Positions 44,227-52,549 of a stretch of DNA of 64,000 nt are shown here, in pieces. The number at the start of each line of letters is the position of its first letter. The first letter of the stretch is position 1. The notes below the pieces were generated by a model. That model had not been told where the DNA came from. It searched no databases and saw only the letters and a list, made by a program, of their open reading frames with translations. Origin of the DNA: Mesorhizobium sp. SOD10 (lineage in GTDB: Bacteria > Pseudomonadota > Alphaproteobacteria > Rhizobiales > Rhizobiaceae); contig CCNA01000060.1 in assembly GCA_000824805.1 (NCBI GenBank), positions 186,001 through 250,000 of the forward strand, read 5' to 3'. The position numbers and the translations under genes are program-made.

Positions 44227-45951
44227 ATGGACGCCAAGGTAATCTCCAAGGCCAAACTGCCCAGCCGCTACGTGACCGAAGGTCCGGCGCGCGCGCCGCA
44301 TCGCTCGTATCTCTATGCCATGGGCCTGTCGCCGGCCGAGATCGCGCAGCCCTTGGTCGGCGTCGCCAGCTGCTGGAACGAGGCTGCCCCCTGCAACATC
44401 TCGCTGATGCGCCAGGCGCAAGTGGTGAAGAAGGGCGTGGCGGCCGCCAACGGCACGCCGCGCGAGTTCTGCACCATCACCGTCACCGACGGCATCGCCA
44501 TGGGGCACCAGGGCATGAAGTCCTCGCTGGTGTCGCGCGAGGTCATCGCCGATTCGGTCGAGCTCACGATGCGCGGCCATTGCTACGATGCCCTGGTCGG
44601 CCTCGCCGGCTGCGACAAGTCGCTGCCCGGCATGATGATGGCGATGGTACGCCTCAACGTGCCGTCGATCTTCATCTATGGCGGCTCGATCCTGCCCGGC
44701 AGCTATCGCGGCCGGCAGATCACCGTGCAGGACGTGTTCGAGGCGGTCGGCCAGCATTCGGTAGGATCGATCAGCGACGCCGAGCTGCTCGAGATCGAGC
44801 AGGCGGCCTGTCCTTCGGCCGGCTCCTGCGGCGCCCAGTTCACGGCCAACACCATGGCCACCGTCGCCGAGGCGATTGGCCTGGCGCTGCCCTATTCCTG
44901 CGGCGCGCCGGCGCCCTACGAGATGCGCGACCGCTTCAATTTCGCCTCCGGCGAAAAGGTCATGGAACTGATCGCCAAAAACATCCGGCCGCGCGACATC
45001 GTCACGCGCAAGGCGCTGGAAAACGCCGCGACCGTGGTGTCGGCCACCGGCGGCTCGACCAATGCGGCACTGCACTTGCCGGCGATCGCACATGAGGCCG
45101 GCATCAAGTTCGATCTGTTCGACGTTGCGGCGATCTTCGAGAAGACACCCTATATCGCCGACCTCAAGCCCGGCGGCAAATATGTCGCCAAGGACATGTT
45201 CGAGGCCGGCGGCATTCCGCTGCTGATGAAGACGCTGCTCGACCACGGCTATCTGCATGGCGACTGCATGACGGTCACCGGCCGCACTTTGGCCGAAAAT
45301 ATGGAGCACGTTTCCTGGAATGAGAGCCAGGATGTTGTGCGTCCCGCCAATCGGCCAATCACTAAGACAGGCGGCGTTGTGGGCTTGAAGGGCAACCTTG
45401 CCCCCGAAGGCGCGATCGTGAAGGTCGCGGGCATGTCGGAACTGAAATTCTCAGGCCCGGCGCGCTGCTTCGATTCGGAAGAGGAGTGCTTCGAAGCGGT
45501 CACACAGCGCAACTATCGGGAAGGCGAGGTTCTCGTCATCCGCTACGAGGGGCCGCGCGGCGGTCCTGGCATGCGCGAGATGCTGTCGACGACGGCGGCG
45601 CTCTACGGTCAGGGCATGGGCGGCAAGGTGGCGCTGATCACCGACGGGCGCTTCTCCGGCGCCACGCGCGGCTTCTGCATCGGCCATGTCGGGCCGGAGG
45701 CGGCGGTCGGCGGGCCGATCGGCCTGATCAAGGATGGCGACGTGATCTCGATCGACGCCGTGAAGGGCACCATCGAAGTAGCCCTGTCGGACGTAGAACT
45801 GGCGGCCCGGGCAAAGAAATGGAAGCCGCGCAAGACCGATTATCAGTCCGGCGCGATCTGGAAATATGCGCAGACCGTAGGGTCGGCCCGCGATGGTGCG
45901 GTGACCCATCCGGGTGCGGCGGAAGAAACGCACTGCTATGCGGACATCTGA
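44227..45951 (+). CDS. ilvD: Dihydroxy-acid dehydratase, IlvD/Edd family
   Basis: A 574-residue dehydratase that converts 2,3-dihydroxy acids to 2-keto acids, here most likely in valine/isoleucine synthesis. Fe-S cluster cysteines are visible: C49 and C56 (ASCWNEAAPC), C129 (AGCDKS, with K131) and the later SCGAQFTANT cysteine. AAGGA lies 6 bases before the ATG at 44227. This is the shorter family type (about 575 rather than about 615 residues), so a sugar-acid dehydratase remains possible. The gene end overlaps exoR. Confidence 0.82.
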   Translation: MDAKVISKAKLPSRYVTEGPARAPHRSYLYAMGLSPAEIAQPLVGVASCWNEAAPCNISLMRQAQVVKKGVAAANGTPREFCTITVTDGIAMGHQGMKSSLVSREVIADSVELTMRGHCYDALVGLAGCDKSLPGMMMAMVRLNVPSIFIYGGSILPGSYRGRQITVQDVFEAVGQHSVGSISDAELLEIEQAACPSAGSCGAQFTANTMATVAEAIGLALPYSCGAPAPYEMRDRFNFASGEKVMELIAKNIRPRDIVTRKALENAATVVSATGGSTNAALHLPAIAHEAGIKFDLFDVAAIFEKTPYIADLKPGGKYVAKDMFEAGGIPLLMKTLLDHGYLHGDCMTVTGRTLAENMEHVSWNESQDVVRPANRPITKTGGVVGLKGNLAPEGAIVKVAGMSELKFSGPARCFDSEEECFEAVTQRNYREGEVLVIRYEGPRGGPGMREMLSTTAALYGQGMGGKVALITDGRFSGATRGFCIGHVGPEAAVGGPIGLIKDGDVISIDAVKGTIEVALSDVELAARAKKWKPRKTDYQSGAIWKYAQTVGSARDGAVTHPGAAEETHCYADI

Positions 45952-46765
45952 GGTGTTGAGGTCGTCTGTCTTTTCGGCACTGGTCGCGCTTGCGACCTTG
46001 GGCGCCGTCGGGCAGGCCATGGCCTTCGACGACAAGGTGTTCGACGACAAGACCGGCGTGAAGCCGCAGTCGAGCCCTTGGGCGGTGTTCCAGTTCGGCT
46101 TCTCCGCTTACAAGAGCGGCCACAAGGACCAGGCGGTCGAGGCCTATAAATACGCCGCCGAAAACGGCCAGATCGGCGCCACCTGGAAGCTTGCGCGCAT
46201 GTATGCCGAAGGCGACGGGGTGACGCGCGACGACTATGCCGCCTTCAAGTTCTTCTCGGAGATCGTCGACCAGGATGTCGAGCCCGGCTCGCCGGAAGAA
46301 AGCTATGTGTCGGACGCGCTGGTGGCGCTCGGCGACTATCTGCGCAAGGGCATTCCCGGCACGCCGGTCGAGGAGAACGATGTCGCGGCGCAGGAGTATT
46401 ACATGCGCGCCGCCGCCAACTACCGCAACCCGAATGCGCAGTTCGAGATCGGCCGCATGTTCCTGAAGGGCGAGGGCGGCGTGAAGGCCAGCGTCAAGCA
46501 GGCCGGCCGCTGGCTGCAATTGGCGGCCGAGAAGGGCCATGCCGGCGCGCAGGCGACGCTCGGCAATCTCCTGTTCCAGAGCGGCAAGATCGTGCGCGGC
46601 CTGGCGATGATGACGGCCGCGCTTGAGCGGGCTCCGGCCGCCGACCAGCCCTGGATCCGCAGCATGCAGGAGGAGGCTTTCGCCGCGGCCGGTGAGGCCG
46701 ATCGCCGGACCGCGATCTCGCTCGCCGACGACATCCTGACAAAGGGTAACAACGGCGACCAGTAA
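45938..46765 (+). CDS. exoR: ExoR-like periplasmic Sel1-repeat regulator
   Basis: A 275-residue protein with a signal peptide (SSVFSALVALATLG, cleavage after AMA) and Sel1-like tetratricopeptide repeats. It matches Sinorhizobium ExoR as I recall it through most of its length, with FGFSAYKSGHKDQAVEAYKY, EIVDQDVEPGS and LAMMTAALERAP as shared segments. ExoR sits in the periplasm and restrains the ExoS/ChvI two-component system, which controls succinoglycan and motility. The start at 45938 overlaps ilvD by 14 bases; an upstream GTG at 45914 would lengthen the overlap. Confidence 0.85.
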   Translation: MRTSEVLRSSVFSALVALATLGAVGQAMAFDDKVFDDKTGVKPQSSPWAVFQFGFSAYKSGHKDQAVEAYKYAAENGQIGATWKLARMYAEGDGVTRDDYAAFKFFSEIVDQDVEPGSPEESYVSDALVALGDYLRKGIPGTPVEENDVAAQEYYMRAAANYRNPNAQFEIGRMFLKGEGGVKASVKQAGRWLQLAAEKGHAGAQATLGNLLFQSGKIVRGLAMMTAALERAPAADQPWIRSMQEEAFAAAGEADRRTAISLADDILTKGNNGDQ

Positions 46766-46807
46766 GCGCCGACAATCCCCCCATCTATGGGCGAGATCGG
46801 CAGCGCC

Positions 46808-47101
46808 TCAGTTCTCGGTCGGTTCCGTCGGCGTCGGGCCGGGCGCCGGAGTCGAGATCGATGTCGGATGCGGTTTCGGCGCGTCTCCCGGACATTCATC
46901 CTTGATCTTCGTCCAGGACGTGTTGTTGAGGACCATGTCGCAGCGGGCGAGGTGACTTTCGCCGTTCAGCGTCAGGCACGCCGTCTCGCCGAGATTGAAC
47001 GATTTGCCGTTTGCTAAACAGGTCGGCGCCGCCAGCGACAGCGTCGGCGCGGCAAGCGCAAAAGCAAGGCCGACCAGCCTGAAAAGAATTCGGATCGCCA
47101 T
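46808..47101 (-). CDS. Small exported cysteine-containing protein, unknown
   Basis: A 97-residue protein with a signal peptide (ILFRLVGLAFALAAPTLSLA, cleavage near residue 24), four cysteines in a compact domain (TCLANGKSFNLGETACL, LARCDMVLNN, IKDEC) and a Pro/Thr-rich tail (STPAPGPTPTEPTEN). The cysteines could form two disulphides in the periplasm. I do not recognise a named family. It stands alone between exoR and xthA and points toward exoR. Confidence 0.7.
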   Translation of the reverse strand: MAIRILFRLVGLAFALAAPTLSLAAPTCLANGKSFNLGETACLTLNGESHLARCDMVLNNTSWTKIKDECPGDAPKPHPTSISTPAPGPTPTEPTEN

Positions 47102-47222
47102 TCAACCCCCACAGCAATTCGCATCAAAGATGGGATTTGTGGCGATATCTGGGTCCTAAAGCGGGTCGCGATCTTTCAGGTTCGCTCCCTGTGCTTTGGA
47201 TTCCTGATTTTACCCATATCTT

Positions 47223-47260
47223 TGCCCCGAAACCGGTTCCCACTTTCGGGAGACATGCTG
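47223..47260. repeat. Intergenic palindromic repeat, degenerate copy
   Basis: CCCCGAAACCGGTTCCCACTT with a CATGC end resembles the right half of copy 1 at 10440; the left arm is degraded. It sits immediately downstream of the xthA stop. Confidence 0.5.
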
Positions 47261-47267
47261 GAAGTTC

Positions 47268-48062
47268 TCAGGCGGGCTGCAGGCTGAGTTCGATCGCGAC
47301 CGGCACGTGGTCGGACGGCTTTTCCCAGGCGCGGACGTGCTTTTCCACCGAAGCCGACGAGAAGCGGTTGGCGGCTTCCGGCGAGAGCAGCAGGTGGTCG
47401 ATGCGGATGCCGTTGTTCTTCTGCCAGGCGCCGGCCTGATAATCCCAAAAAGTGTAGACGCCGGCCGAGTCGGTCACGGAGCGCACCGCTTCGGTGAAGC
47501 CGAGATTCTTCAGCCGGCGGAAGGCCTGCCTCGTTTGCGGCTGGAACAGCGCGTCGCGCAGCCAGTTTTCGGGAAACCGGGCATCGGCGGGCTCCGGAAT
47601 GACGTTGTAGTCGCCGGCCAGCACCAGCGCTTCCTCGAGACGCAGCCGCTCTTCCGCCCAGCGCTCCAGCCGCGCCATCCAGGCGAGCTTATAGGAAAAC
47701 TTCCGTTCATCGTCGATCGGATTGCCGTTGGGCAGATAAAGCGAAGCGACGCGCAGGGCGCCCTGGTCGGTGGAAAAGACGCCTTCGATGAAACGGGCAT
47801 GGTCGTCCGCATCGTCGCCCGGCAAACTGCGGTTAACCTCGTCGAAAGGCAGCTTCGACAGGATCGCAACGCCGTTGAAGCTCTTCTGGCCGTTGGTCTC
47901 GACATTGTAGCCCAGCGCCTCGATCTCGGCGCGCGGGAACTGGTCGTCGACCGTCTTGATCTCCTGCAGGCACACGATGTCCGGCGCGCTCTCGGTCAGC
48001 CAGTGGGTGAGGTTGCCGATGCGGGCGCGAACGCCGTTGATGTTCCAGGTGACGATCTTCAT
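47268..48062 (-). CDS. xthA: Exodeoxyribonuclease III
   Basis: A 264-residue Xth-family nuclease that cuts abasic sites and trims 3' ends in DNA repair. Motifs include MKIVTWNINGVRAR, LQEIK (metal-binding Glu), GDYNVIP, IRIDHLLLSPEA and the final SDHVPV with the catalytic His. The start at 48062 overlaps the stop of the glyoxalase-family gene; the frame upstream is inside that gene. Confidence 0.92.
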   Translation of the reverse strand: MKIVTWNINGVRARIGNLTHWLTESAPDIVCLQEIKTVDDQFPRAEIEALGYNVETNGQKSFNGVAILSKLPFDEVNRSLPGDDADDHARFIEGVFSTDQGALRVASLYLPNGNPIDDERKFSYKLAWMARLERWAEERLRLEEALVLAGDYNVIPEPADARFPENWLRDALFQPQTRQAFRRLKNLGFTEAVRSVTDSAGVYTFWDYQAGAWQKNNGIRIDHLLLSPEAANRFSSASVEKHVRAWEKPSDHVPVAIELSLQPA

Positions 48063-48463
48063 GGGCGGCCCCAATGCGGTTCGGACGGAAGGCGTTCGAC
48101 AAGCCCAATCGTATTGCCTGCCGGGTCTTTTAGAAAGGCCATCCATTCGCTTTCCCCCGCCGGACCGAACCGGCCCTCGGTGTCGCGATGGACCAGCGTG
48201 GGCGGCGCGGTGAAGGGAATGCCCGCGGCTTTCGCCTGCGCATGGAAGGCTTCGAGGCCAGCGATGTCGAGATAGACGGTGCCGGCGGGAACGCCGTCGG
48301 TGAAGAGGAGCCGCACGTCGCCGGCCAGGATGAAGGCCATGCCTGGCGGGTCATAGCGGGCGTGCACGCTCATCCCGAGCACGCTCTGCCAGAAGGCCAG
48401 CGTCGCGTCGAGATCGCGGCCGGCCGAGAGCGCGATCTGACGGACCGCGCCGACGTTGCTCAT
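48059..48463 (-). CDS. VOC-family (glyoxalase/bleomycin-resistance) protein
   Basis: A 134-residue vicinal-oxygen-chelate protein with the paired beta-alpha-beta-beta-beta layout: RQIALSAGRDLDATLAFWQS in the first half and EWMAFLKDPAGNTIGLVE at the end, where the Glu often binds metal. Members include glyoxalases and fosfomycin or bleomycin resistance proteins; the specific role is unknown. It overlaps the genes on both sides by 4 bases, forming a four-gene minus-strand unit with xthA. Confidence 0.8.
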   Translation of the reverse strand: MSNVGAVRQIALSAGRDLDATLAFWQSVLGMSVHARYDPPGMAFILAGDVRLLFTDGVPAGTVYLDIAGLEAFHAQAKAAGIPFTAPPTLVHRDTEGRFGPAGESEWMAFLKDPAGNTIGLVERLPSEPHWGRP

Positions 48464-48975
48464 TCAACCGCTTCCGGAAGTTGAGTACTGCCATTATCTG
48501 AGAGGATCTGCTCGATGGCGTTCCTGAGATGCAACGCCTGGTCGCGGGTCGTGCGTTCATCCATCCAGTCACAAGCGTCGTAGAGGCCGCCGAGCCAGCT
48601 CGGATAGTCGTATTTTTCCTCTATGAGACGGACCATTCGGCAGTTCTGGAGCGGTTCGACGTCGCCATGAAGGTAGGTGCGGATGCGCTTCAGGAACACC
48701 TGCCGCGCTGTCTCGGCGGCTTTCGCAGAGTCGCAATTGAAATCAGGGAACCTCCGCACGACGAGCGACGCCAGATGGCTAGGCGCTTTTCCAAGGGCAA
48801 CGGCATTTCCTGGGTTGCAGCGCACCATCTGGAGATAGTCGGCGTCGTCGGCATAGCTTAGTGGCGCGACGTGACGGCCAGCCCAATCGACGATGTCGGC
48901 ATCGGAAATGGCTTCCATCTCGCGGGCAACAAGAACCGTGACCGGATCCTCGTTGGCCTCGAGAAACGGCTTCAT
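48460..48975 (-). CDS. Conserved-looking protein, unknown
   Basis: A 171-residue soluble helical protein, starting MKPFLEANEDPVTVLVAREM. The segment DCDMxDERTTRDQALHLR-like region near residue 135 and the acidic N-terminus are not ones I can assign to a family. It lies 4 bases from erpA and overlaps the VOC gene by 4 bases, so it is co-expressed with them. No signal peptide or membrane segments. Confidence 0.6.
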   Translation of the reverse strand: MKPFLEANEDPVTVLVAREMEAISDADIVDWAGRHVAPLSYADDADYLQMVRCNPGNAVALGKAPSHLASLVVRRFPDFNCDSAKAAETARQVFLKRIRTYLHGDVEPLQNCRMVRLIEEKYDYPSWLGGLYDACDWMDERTTRDQALHLRNAIEQILSDNGSTQLPEAVE

Positions 48976-48979
48976 GTCT

Positions 48980-49327
48980 TCAAATGGAGAAGCTCGTGCC
49001 GCAACCGCAGGAGGCGACCGCGTTCGGGTTCCGGATCTGGAAGGACTGGCCCATCAGGTCGTCGACGAAATCGATCACCGAGCCACCCATATAGACCAGC
49101 GACAGGTCGTCGATCAGGATGGTCGCGCCGTCTTTCTCGATAGCGACGTCGTCATCATTGCGGTCGCCGACAAGGTCGAATTTATAGGAAAAGCCGGAGC
49201 AACCGCCGCCTTCGACGGAAACGCGCAGGGCCGTCTTGCCCGGCTCGCCGGCGACGATCCTGGCAATCCGCTTGGCCGCGGCGTCGGTCATTTCGACCTT
49301 CATGGCAGTCTTGGCATCCGCGCCCAT
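48980..49327 (-). CDS. erpA: A-type iron-sulphur carrier protein
   Basis: A 115-residue A-type Fe-S carrier (HesB/IscA/ErpA family) with the three ligands C43 (VEGGGCSGFSY) and C107, C109 (ASCGCGTSFS). It hands Fe-S clusters to target proteins; many enzymes in this window (IlvD, FrhB-like) need them. I use the ATG at 49327 with AAGGTG 6 bases upstream; 49303 is an alternative. It is divergent from dgt. Confidence 0.87.
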   Translation of the reverse strand: MGADAKTAMKVEMTDAAAKRIARIVAGEPGKTALRVSVEGGGCSGFSYKFDLVGDRNDDDVAIEKDGATILIDDLSLVYMGGSVIDFVDDLMGQSFQIRNPNAVASCGCGTSFSI

Positions 49328-49397
49328 CGGCGTCACCTTGCTTTCGGTTTCCCATGATAGGTATGAAGCGGGCAGGCCTGAGTCAACTGGTGGGTCA

Positions 49398-50627
49398 ATG
49401 GACGAGCGGCAGGGCAAGGATGCTCTCGGCGAGATCGGGTTCGGCTACCGGCCGCGCGCCGCCTATGCGAGCGATCCGGCGCGCTCGCGCGGCCGCCTAT
49501 TCGACGAGCCGGAAAGCCCGACGCGCACGCCCTTCCAGCGCGACCGTGACCGCATCATCCATTCCACCGCCTTTCGCCGGCTGAAGCACAAGACCCAGGT
49601 CTTCGTCGCGCATGAGGGCGACCATTATCGCACCCGGCTGACGCACTCGATCGAGGTGGCGCAGATCGCCCGCGCCCTGGCGCGGGCGTTGCGCGGCGAC
49701 GAGGACCTCGCCGAGGCCGTGGCGCTTGTTCACGATTTCGGCCACACGCCCTTCGGCCATACAGGCGAGGACGCGCTCAACGAGAAGATGGCGCCCTGGG
49801 GCGGCTTCGATCACAACGCGCAGTCGCTGCGCGTGGTGACGCGGCTCGAGCGGCGCTATGCCGAATTCGACGGGCTGAACCTCACCTGGGAAACGCTGGA
49901 GGGGCTGGTCAAGCATAACGGCCCGTTGACCGACGCGAGCGGGAAGGGACTTAAGGGTCCGGTGCCGCAGGCGATCCGCGATTATTCCGAGCTGCACGAT
50001 CTCGAGCTCGACCGTTTCGCCGGCATCGAGGCGCAGTGCGCCGCGATCGCCGACGACATCGCCTACAATACCCATGACATAGACGACGGCCTGCGCGCCG
50101 GCCTGCTGACGCTGGACATGCTGCAAGGGGTCGGCCTGCCGGGCTCGATCCTGGACGGCGTGCGCGCCAGATACCCTCAGCTCGACGATGTCCGCACCGG
50201 CCATGAGCTGATGCGCCGGCAGATCACGCTGATGGTCGAGGATGTCATCGCTTCGACGACCGCCAATATCGAGCATCTGAAACCGGAAAGCGCCGATGCC
50301 GTGCGCGCGGCGGGCGAGACCCTGGTGACGTTTTCGGCAGGCATGGCCGCGGCCGAGAAGGAATTGAAGGCTTTCCTCTACAAACATCTCTACCGGCACC
50401 CGGAAGTGATGCGGGTGCGGGCGGACGCCGAGCGCATCGTGCGCGAGCTGTTCGACGTCTATTTCGCCGATCCGCGCGCCATGCCCGATGGTTGGCGCGA
50501 AGGGCTCGACAAGGCCGAGGATCGCATCAAGGCGCGCAGCGTCGCCGACTTCCTGGCCGGTATGACCGACACCTATGCCTTGAAGGAACACCGGCGTCTG
50601 TTTGACCATACGCCCGATTTGAGCTAG
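49398..50627 (+). CDS. dgt: Deoxyguanosinetriphosphate triphosphohydrolase-like protein
   Basis: A 409-residue HD-domain dNTPase of the type conserved in alphaproteobacteria. The HD ligands lie in YRTRLTHSIEVAQ, LVHDFGHTPFGHTGE and an internal Asp in ADDIAYNTHDIDDG. The enzyme hydrolyses dNTPs to nucleosides and triphosphate and so controls the nucleotide pool. The start at 49398 (MDERQGKDALGE) is preceded by GGTGGG; the frame continues upstream through the erpA start region. It precedes argS after a short hairpin. Confidence 0.88.
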   Translation: MDERQGKDALGEIGFGYRPRAAYASDPARSRGRLFDEPESPTRTPFQRDRDRIIHSTAFRRLKHKTQVFVAHEGDHYRTRLTHSIEVAQIARALARALRGDEDLAEAVALVHDFGHTPFGHTGEDALNEKMAPWGGFDHNAQSLRVVTRLERRYAEFDGLNLTWETLEGLVKHNGPLTDASGKGLKGPVPQAIRDYSELHDLELDRFAGIEAQCAAIADDIAYNTHDIDDGLRAGLLTLDMLQGVGLPGSILDGVRARYPQLDDVRTGHELMRRQITLMVEDVIASTTANIEHLKPESADAVRAAGETLVTFSAGMAAAEKELKAFLYKHLYRHPEVMRVRADAERIVRELFDVYFADPRAMPDGWREGLDKAEDRIKARSVADFLAGMTDTYALKEHRRLFDHTPDLS

Positions 50628-50644
50628 GGCGAGCCTCGATTTTG

Positions 50645-50660
50645 CCGGCCCTTAGGCCGG
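50645..50660 (+). terminator. Short hairpin between dgt and argS
   Basis: Stem CCGGCC / GGCCGG with loop CTTA, followed by a mixed T-rich sequence. It may be only a weak terminator. Confidence 0.4.
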
Positions 50661-50688
50661 TCGTCTCTTAAAGCCCAGAGCACTTCCA

Positions 50689-52446
50689 ATGAATATCTTC
50701 GCCGATTTCAACGCGCGGATCGTAAAGGCCGTCGAAACCCTTGACCTGAAGGACAAGGAAGGGGCCGCCCTCGACCTGTCGCGTATCGCGGTAGAGCCGC
50801 CGCGCGACGCCAGCCATGGCGACCTCGCTACCAACGCGGCGATGGTGCTGGCCAAGCCCACCGGCCAGAACCCGCGCGCGCTTGCCGAGAAACTCGCCGA
50901 AGCGCTGCGAGCCGACGCCGATATCGCCTCGGCCGAAATTGCCGGCCCTGGCTTCGTCAATCTCCGGCTCAAGGACGCTTTCTGGCACGCGCATCTGGCG
51001 GCGCTGCTCGGCGAGGGGCGCAATTATGGCCGCTCGACCATCGGCGGCGGTCGCAAGGCTAATGTCGAATATGTCTCGGCCAACCCGACGGGCCCGATGC
51101 ATGTCGGCCATTGCCGCGGCGCCGTGGTCGGCGACACGCTCGCCAATCTGATGGCCTTCGCCGGTTACGACGTGACCAAGGAATATGTCATCAACGATGC
51201 CGGCTCGCAGATCGACGTGCTCGGCCGCTCTGCGTTTCTGCGCTACCGCGAGGCGCTCGGCGACGACATCGGCGAGATCCCGTCCGGTCTCTATCCCGGC
51301 GACTATCTGGTCCCTGTCGGCCAGGCGCTGGCCAAGGAATTCGGCCGTGACCTGCTGCAAATGCCGGAAGAGGAAGCGCTGGCGATCGTCAAGGACCGCA
51401 CCGTAGATGCGATGATGGCGATGATCCGCGAGGATCTGGCGCTGCTCAACGTGCATCACGACGTGTTCTTCTCCGAGCGCACGCTGCATGCCGACAACGC
51501 TAAGAAGATCCGGGCGGCGATCGCCGACCTGACTCTCAAGGGGCACATCTACAAGGGCAAGCTGCCGCCGCCGAAGGGCGAGAAGCCGGACGACTGGGAA
51601 GACCGCGAGCAGACGCTGTTCCGCTCGACCGCGGTCGGCGACGACATGGACCGGGCGCTGGTCAAGTCCGACGGCTCGTTCACCTATTTCGCCGCCGACG
51701 TCGCCTATCTCAAGGACAAGGTCGAGCGCGGCTTCGTCGATCTGATCTATGTGCTCGGCGCCGACCATGGCGGCTACGTCAAGCGGCTCGAGGCGCTGGC
51801 GCGGGCGGTTGCCGGCGACACAGTCAAGCTCACCGTGCTGCTCTGCCAGCTCGTCAAATTGTTCCGCGACGGCGAGCCGGTCCGGATGTCGAAGCGGTCC
51901 GGCGATTTCGTCACGCTGCGCGACGTGGTGGAGGAGGTCGGCCGCGACCCGATCCGCTTCATGATGCTTTACCGCAAGAACGACGCGCCGCTCGATTTCG
52001 ACTTCGCCAAGGTCACGGAGCAGTCGAAGGACAATCCGGTGTTCTATGTGCAGTACGCCTCGGCGCGTTGCCATTCCGTCTTCAGGCAGGCGAGCGAGCA
52101 GCTCGGCGAGGCGAATTTCGACCGCAACCGGCTCGCGGCCTCGGTGGCTGCGCTGGTCGACGAGGGCGAAATCGCGCTGATCCGGAAGCTGGCTGAATAC
52201 CCGCGGCTGATCGAGTCAGCGGCGCTTTCGCTGGAGCCGCACCGGCTCGCATTCTACCTTTACGATCTGGCTTCCAGCTTCCATGCGCAATGGAATCGCG
52301 GCAACGATAATCAGGACTTACGTTTTGTTAAGGTTAACGACCGAGAATCAACCTATGCCAGACTAGGGCTGGTGCAGGCTGTTTCGGATGTTTTGACCTC
52401 CGGCCTGACGCTGATCGGGGCAGACGCGCCCACTGAAATGCGTTAG
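50689..52446 (+). CDS. argS: Arginyl-tRNA synthetase
   Basis: A 585-residue class I synthetase that charges tRNA-Arg. The N-terminal Add1 domain is followed by the HIGH-like motif in PTGPMHVGHCRGAVVGD, the KMSKS-like VRMSKRSGDFVTL in the second half and the C-terminal DALR anticodon domain (AFYLYDLASSFHAQWNRG). Length is normal. Upstream of the SPOR-protein gene, as in many rhizobial genomes. Confidence 0.94.
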   Translation: MNIFADFNARIVKAVETLDLKDKEGAALDLSRIAVEPPRDASHGDLATNAAMVLAKPTGQNPRALAEKLAEALRADADIASAEIAGPGFVNLRLKDAFWHAHLAALLGEGRNYGRSTIGGGRKANVEYVSANPTGPMHVGHCRGAVVGDTLANLMAFAGYDVTKEYVINDAGSQIDVLGRSAFLRYREALGDDIGEIPSGLYPGDYLVPVGQALAKEFGRDLLQMPEEEALAIVKDRTVDAMMAMIREDLALLNVHHDVFFSERTLHADNAKKIRAAIADLTLKGHIYKGKLPPPKGEKPDDWEDREQTLFRSTAVGDDMDRALVKSDGSFTYFAADVAYLKDKVERGFVDLIYVLGADHGGYVKRLEALARAVAGDTVKLTVLLCQLVKLFRDGEPVRMSKRSGDFVTLRDVVEEVGRDPIRFMMLYRKNDAPLDFDFAKVTEQSKDNPVFYVQYASARCHSVFRQASEQLGEANFDRNRLAASVAALVDEGEIALIRKLAEYPRLIESAALSLEPHRLAFYLYDLASSFHAQWNRGNDNQDLRFVKVNDRESTYARLGLVQAVSDVLTSGLTLIGADAPTEMR

Positions 52447-52549
52447 GTTTGACTAAAAAACCTGTCACCTTTTGCCCACATTGCGCTGGTAAGAGCCAAC
52501 CCTGCGCGACGTCCATGGCGTCCGACTGTGTGCGAGTTCGGGAACAATA

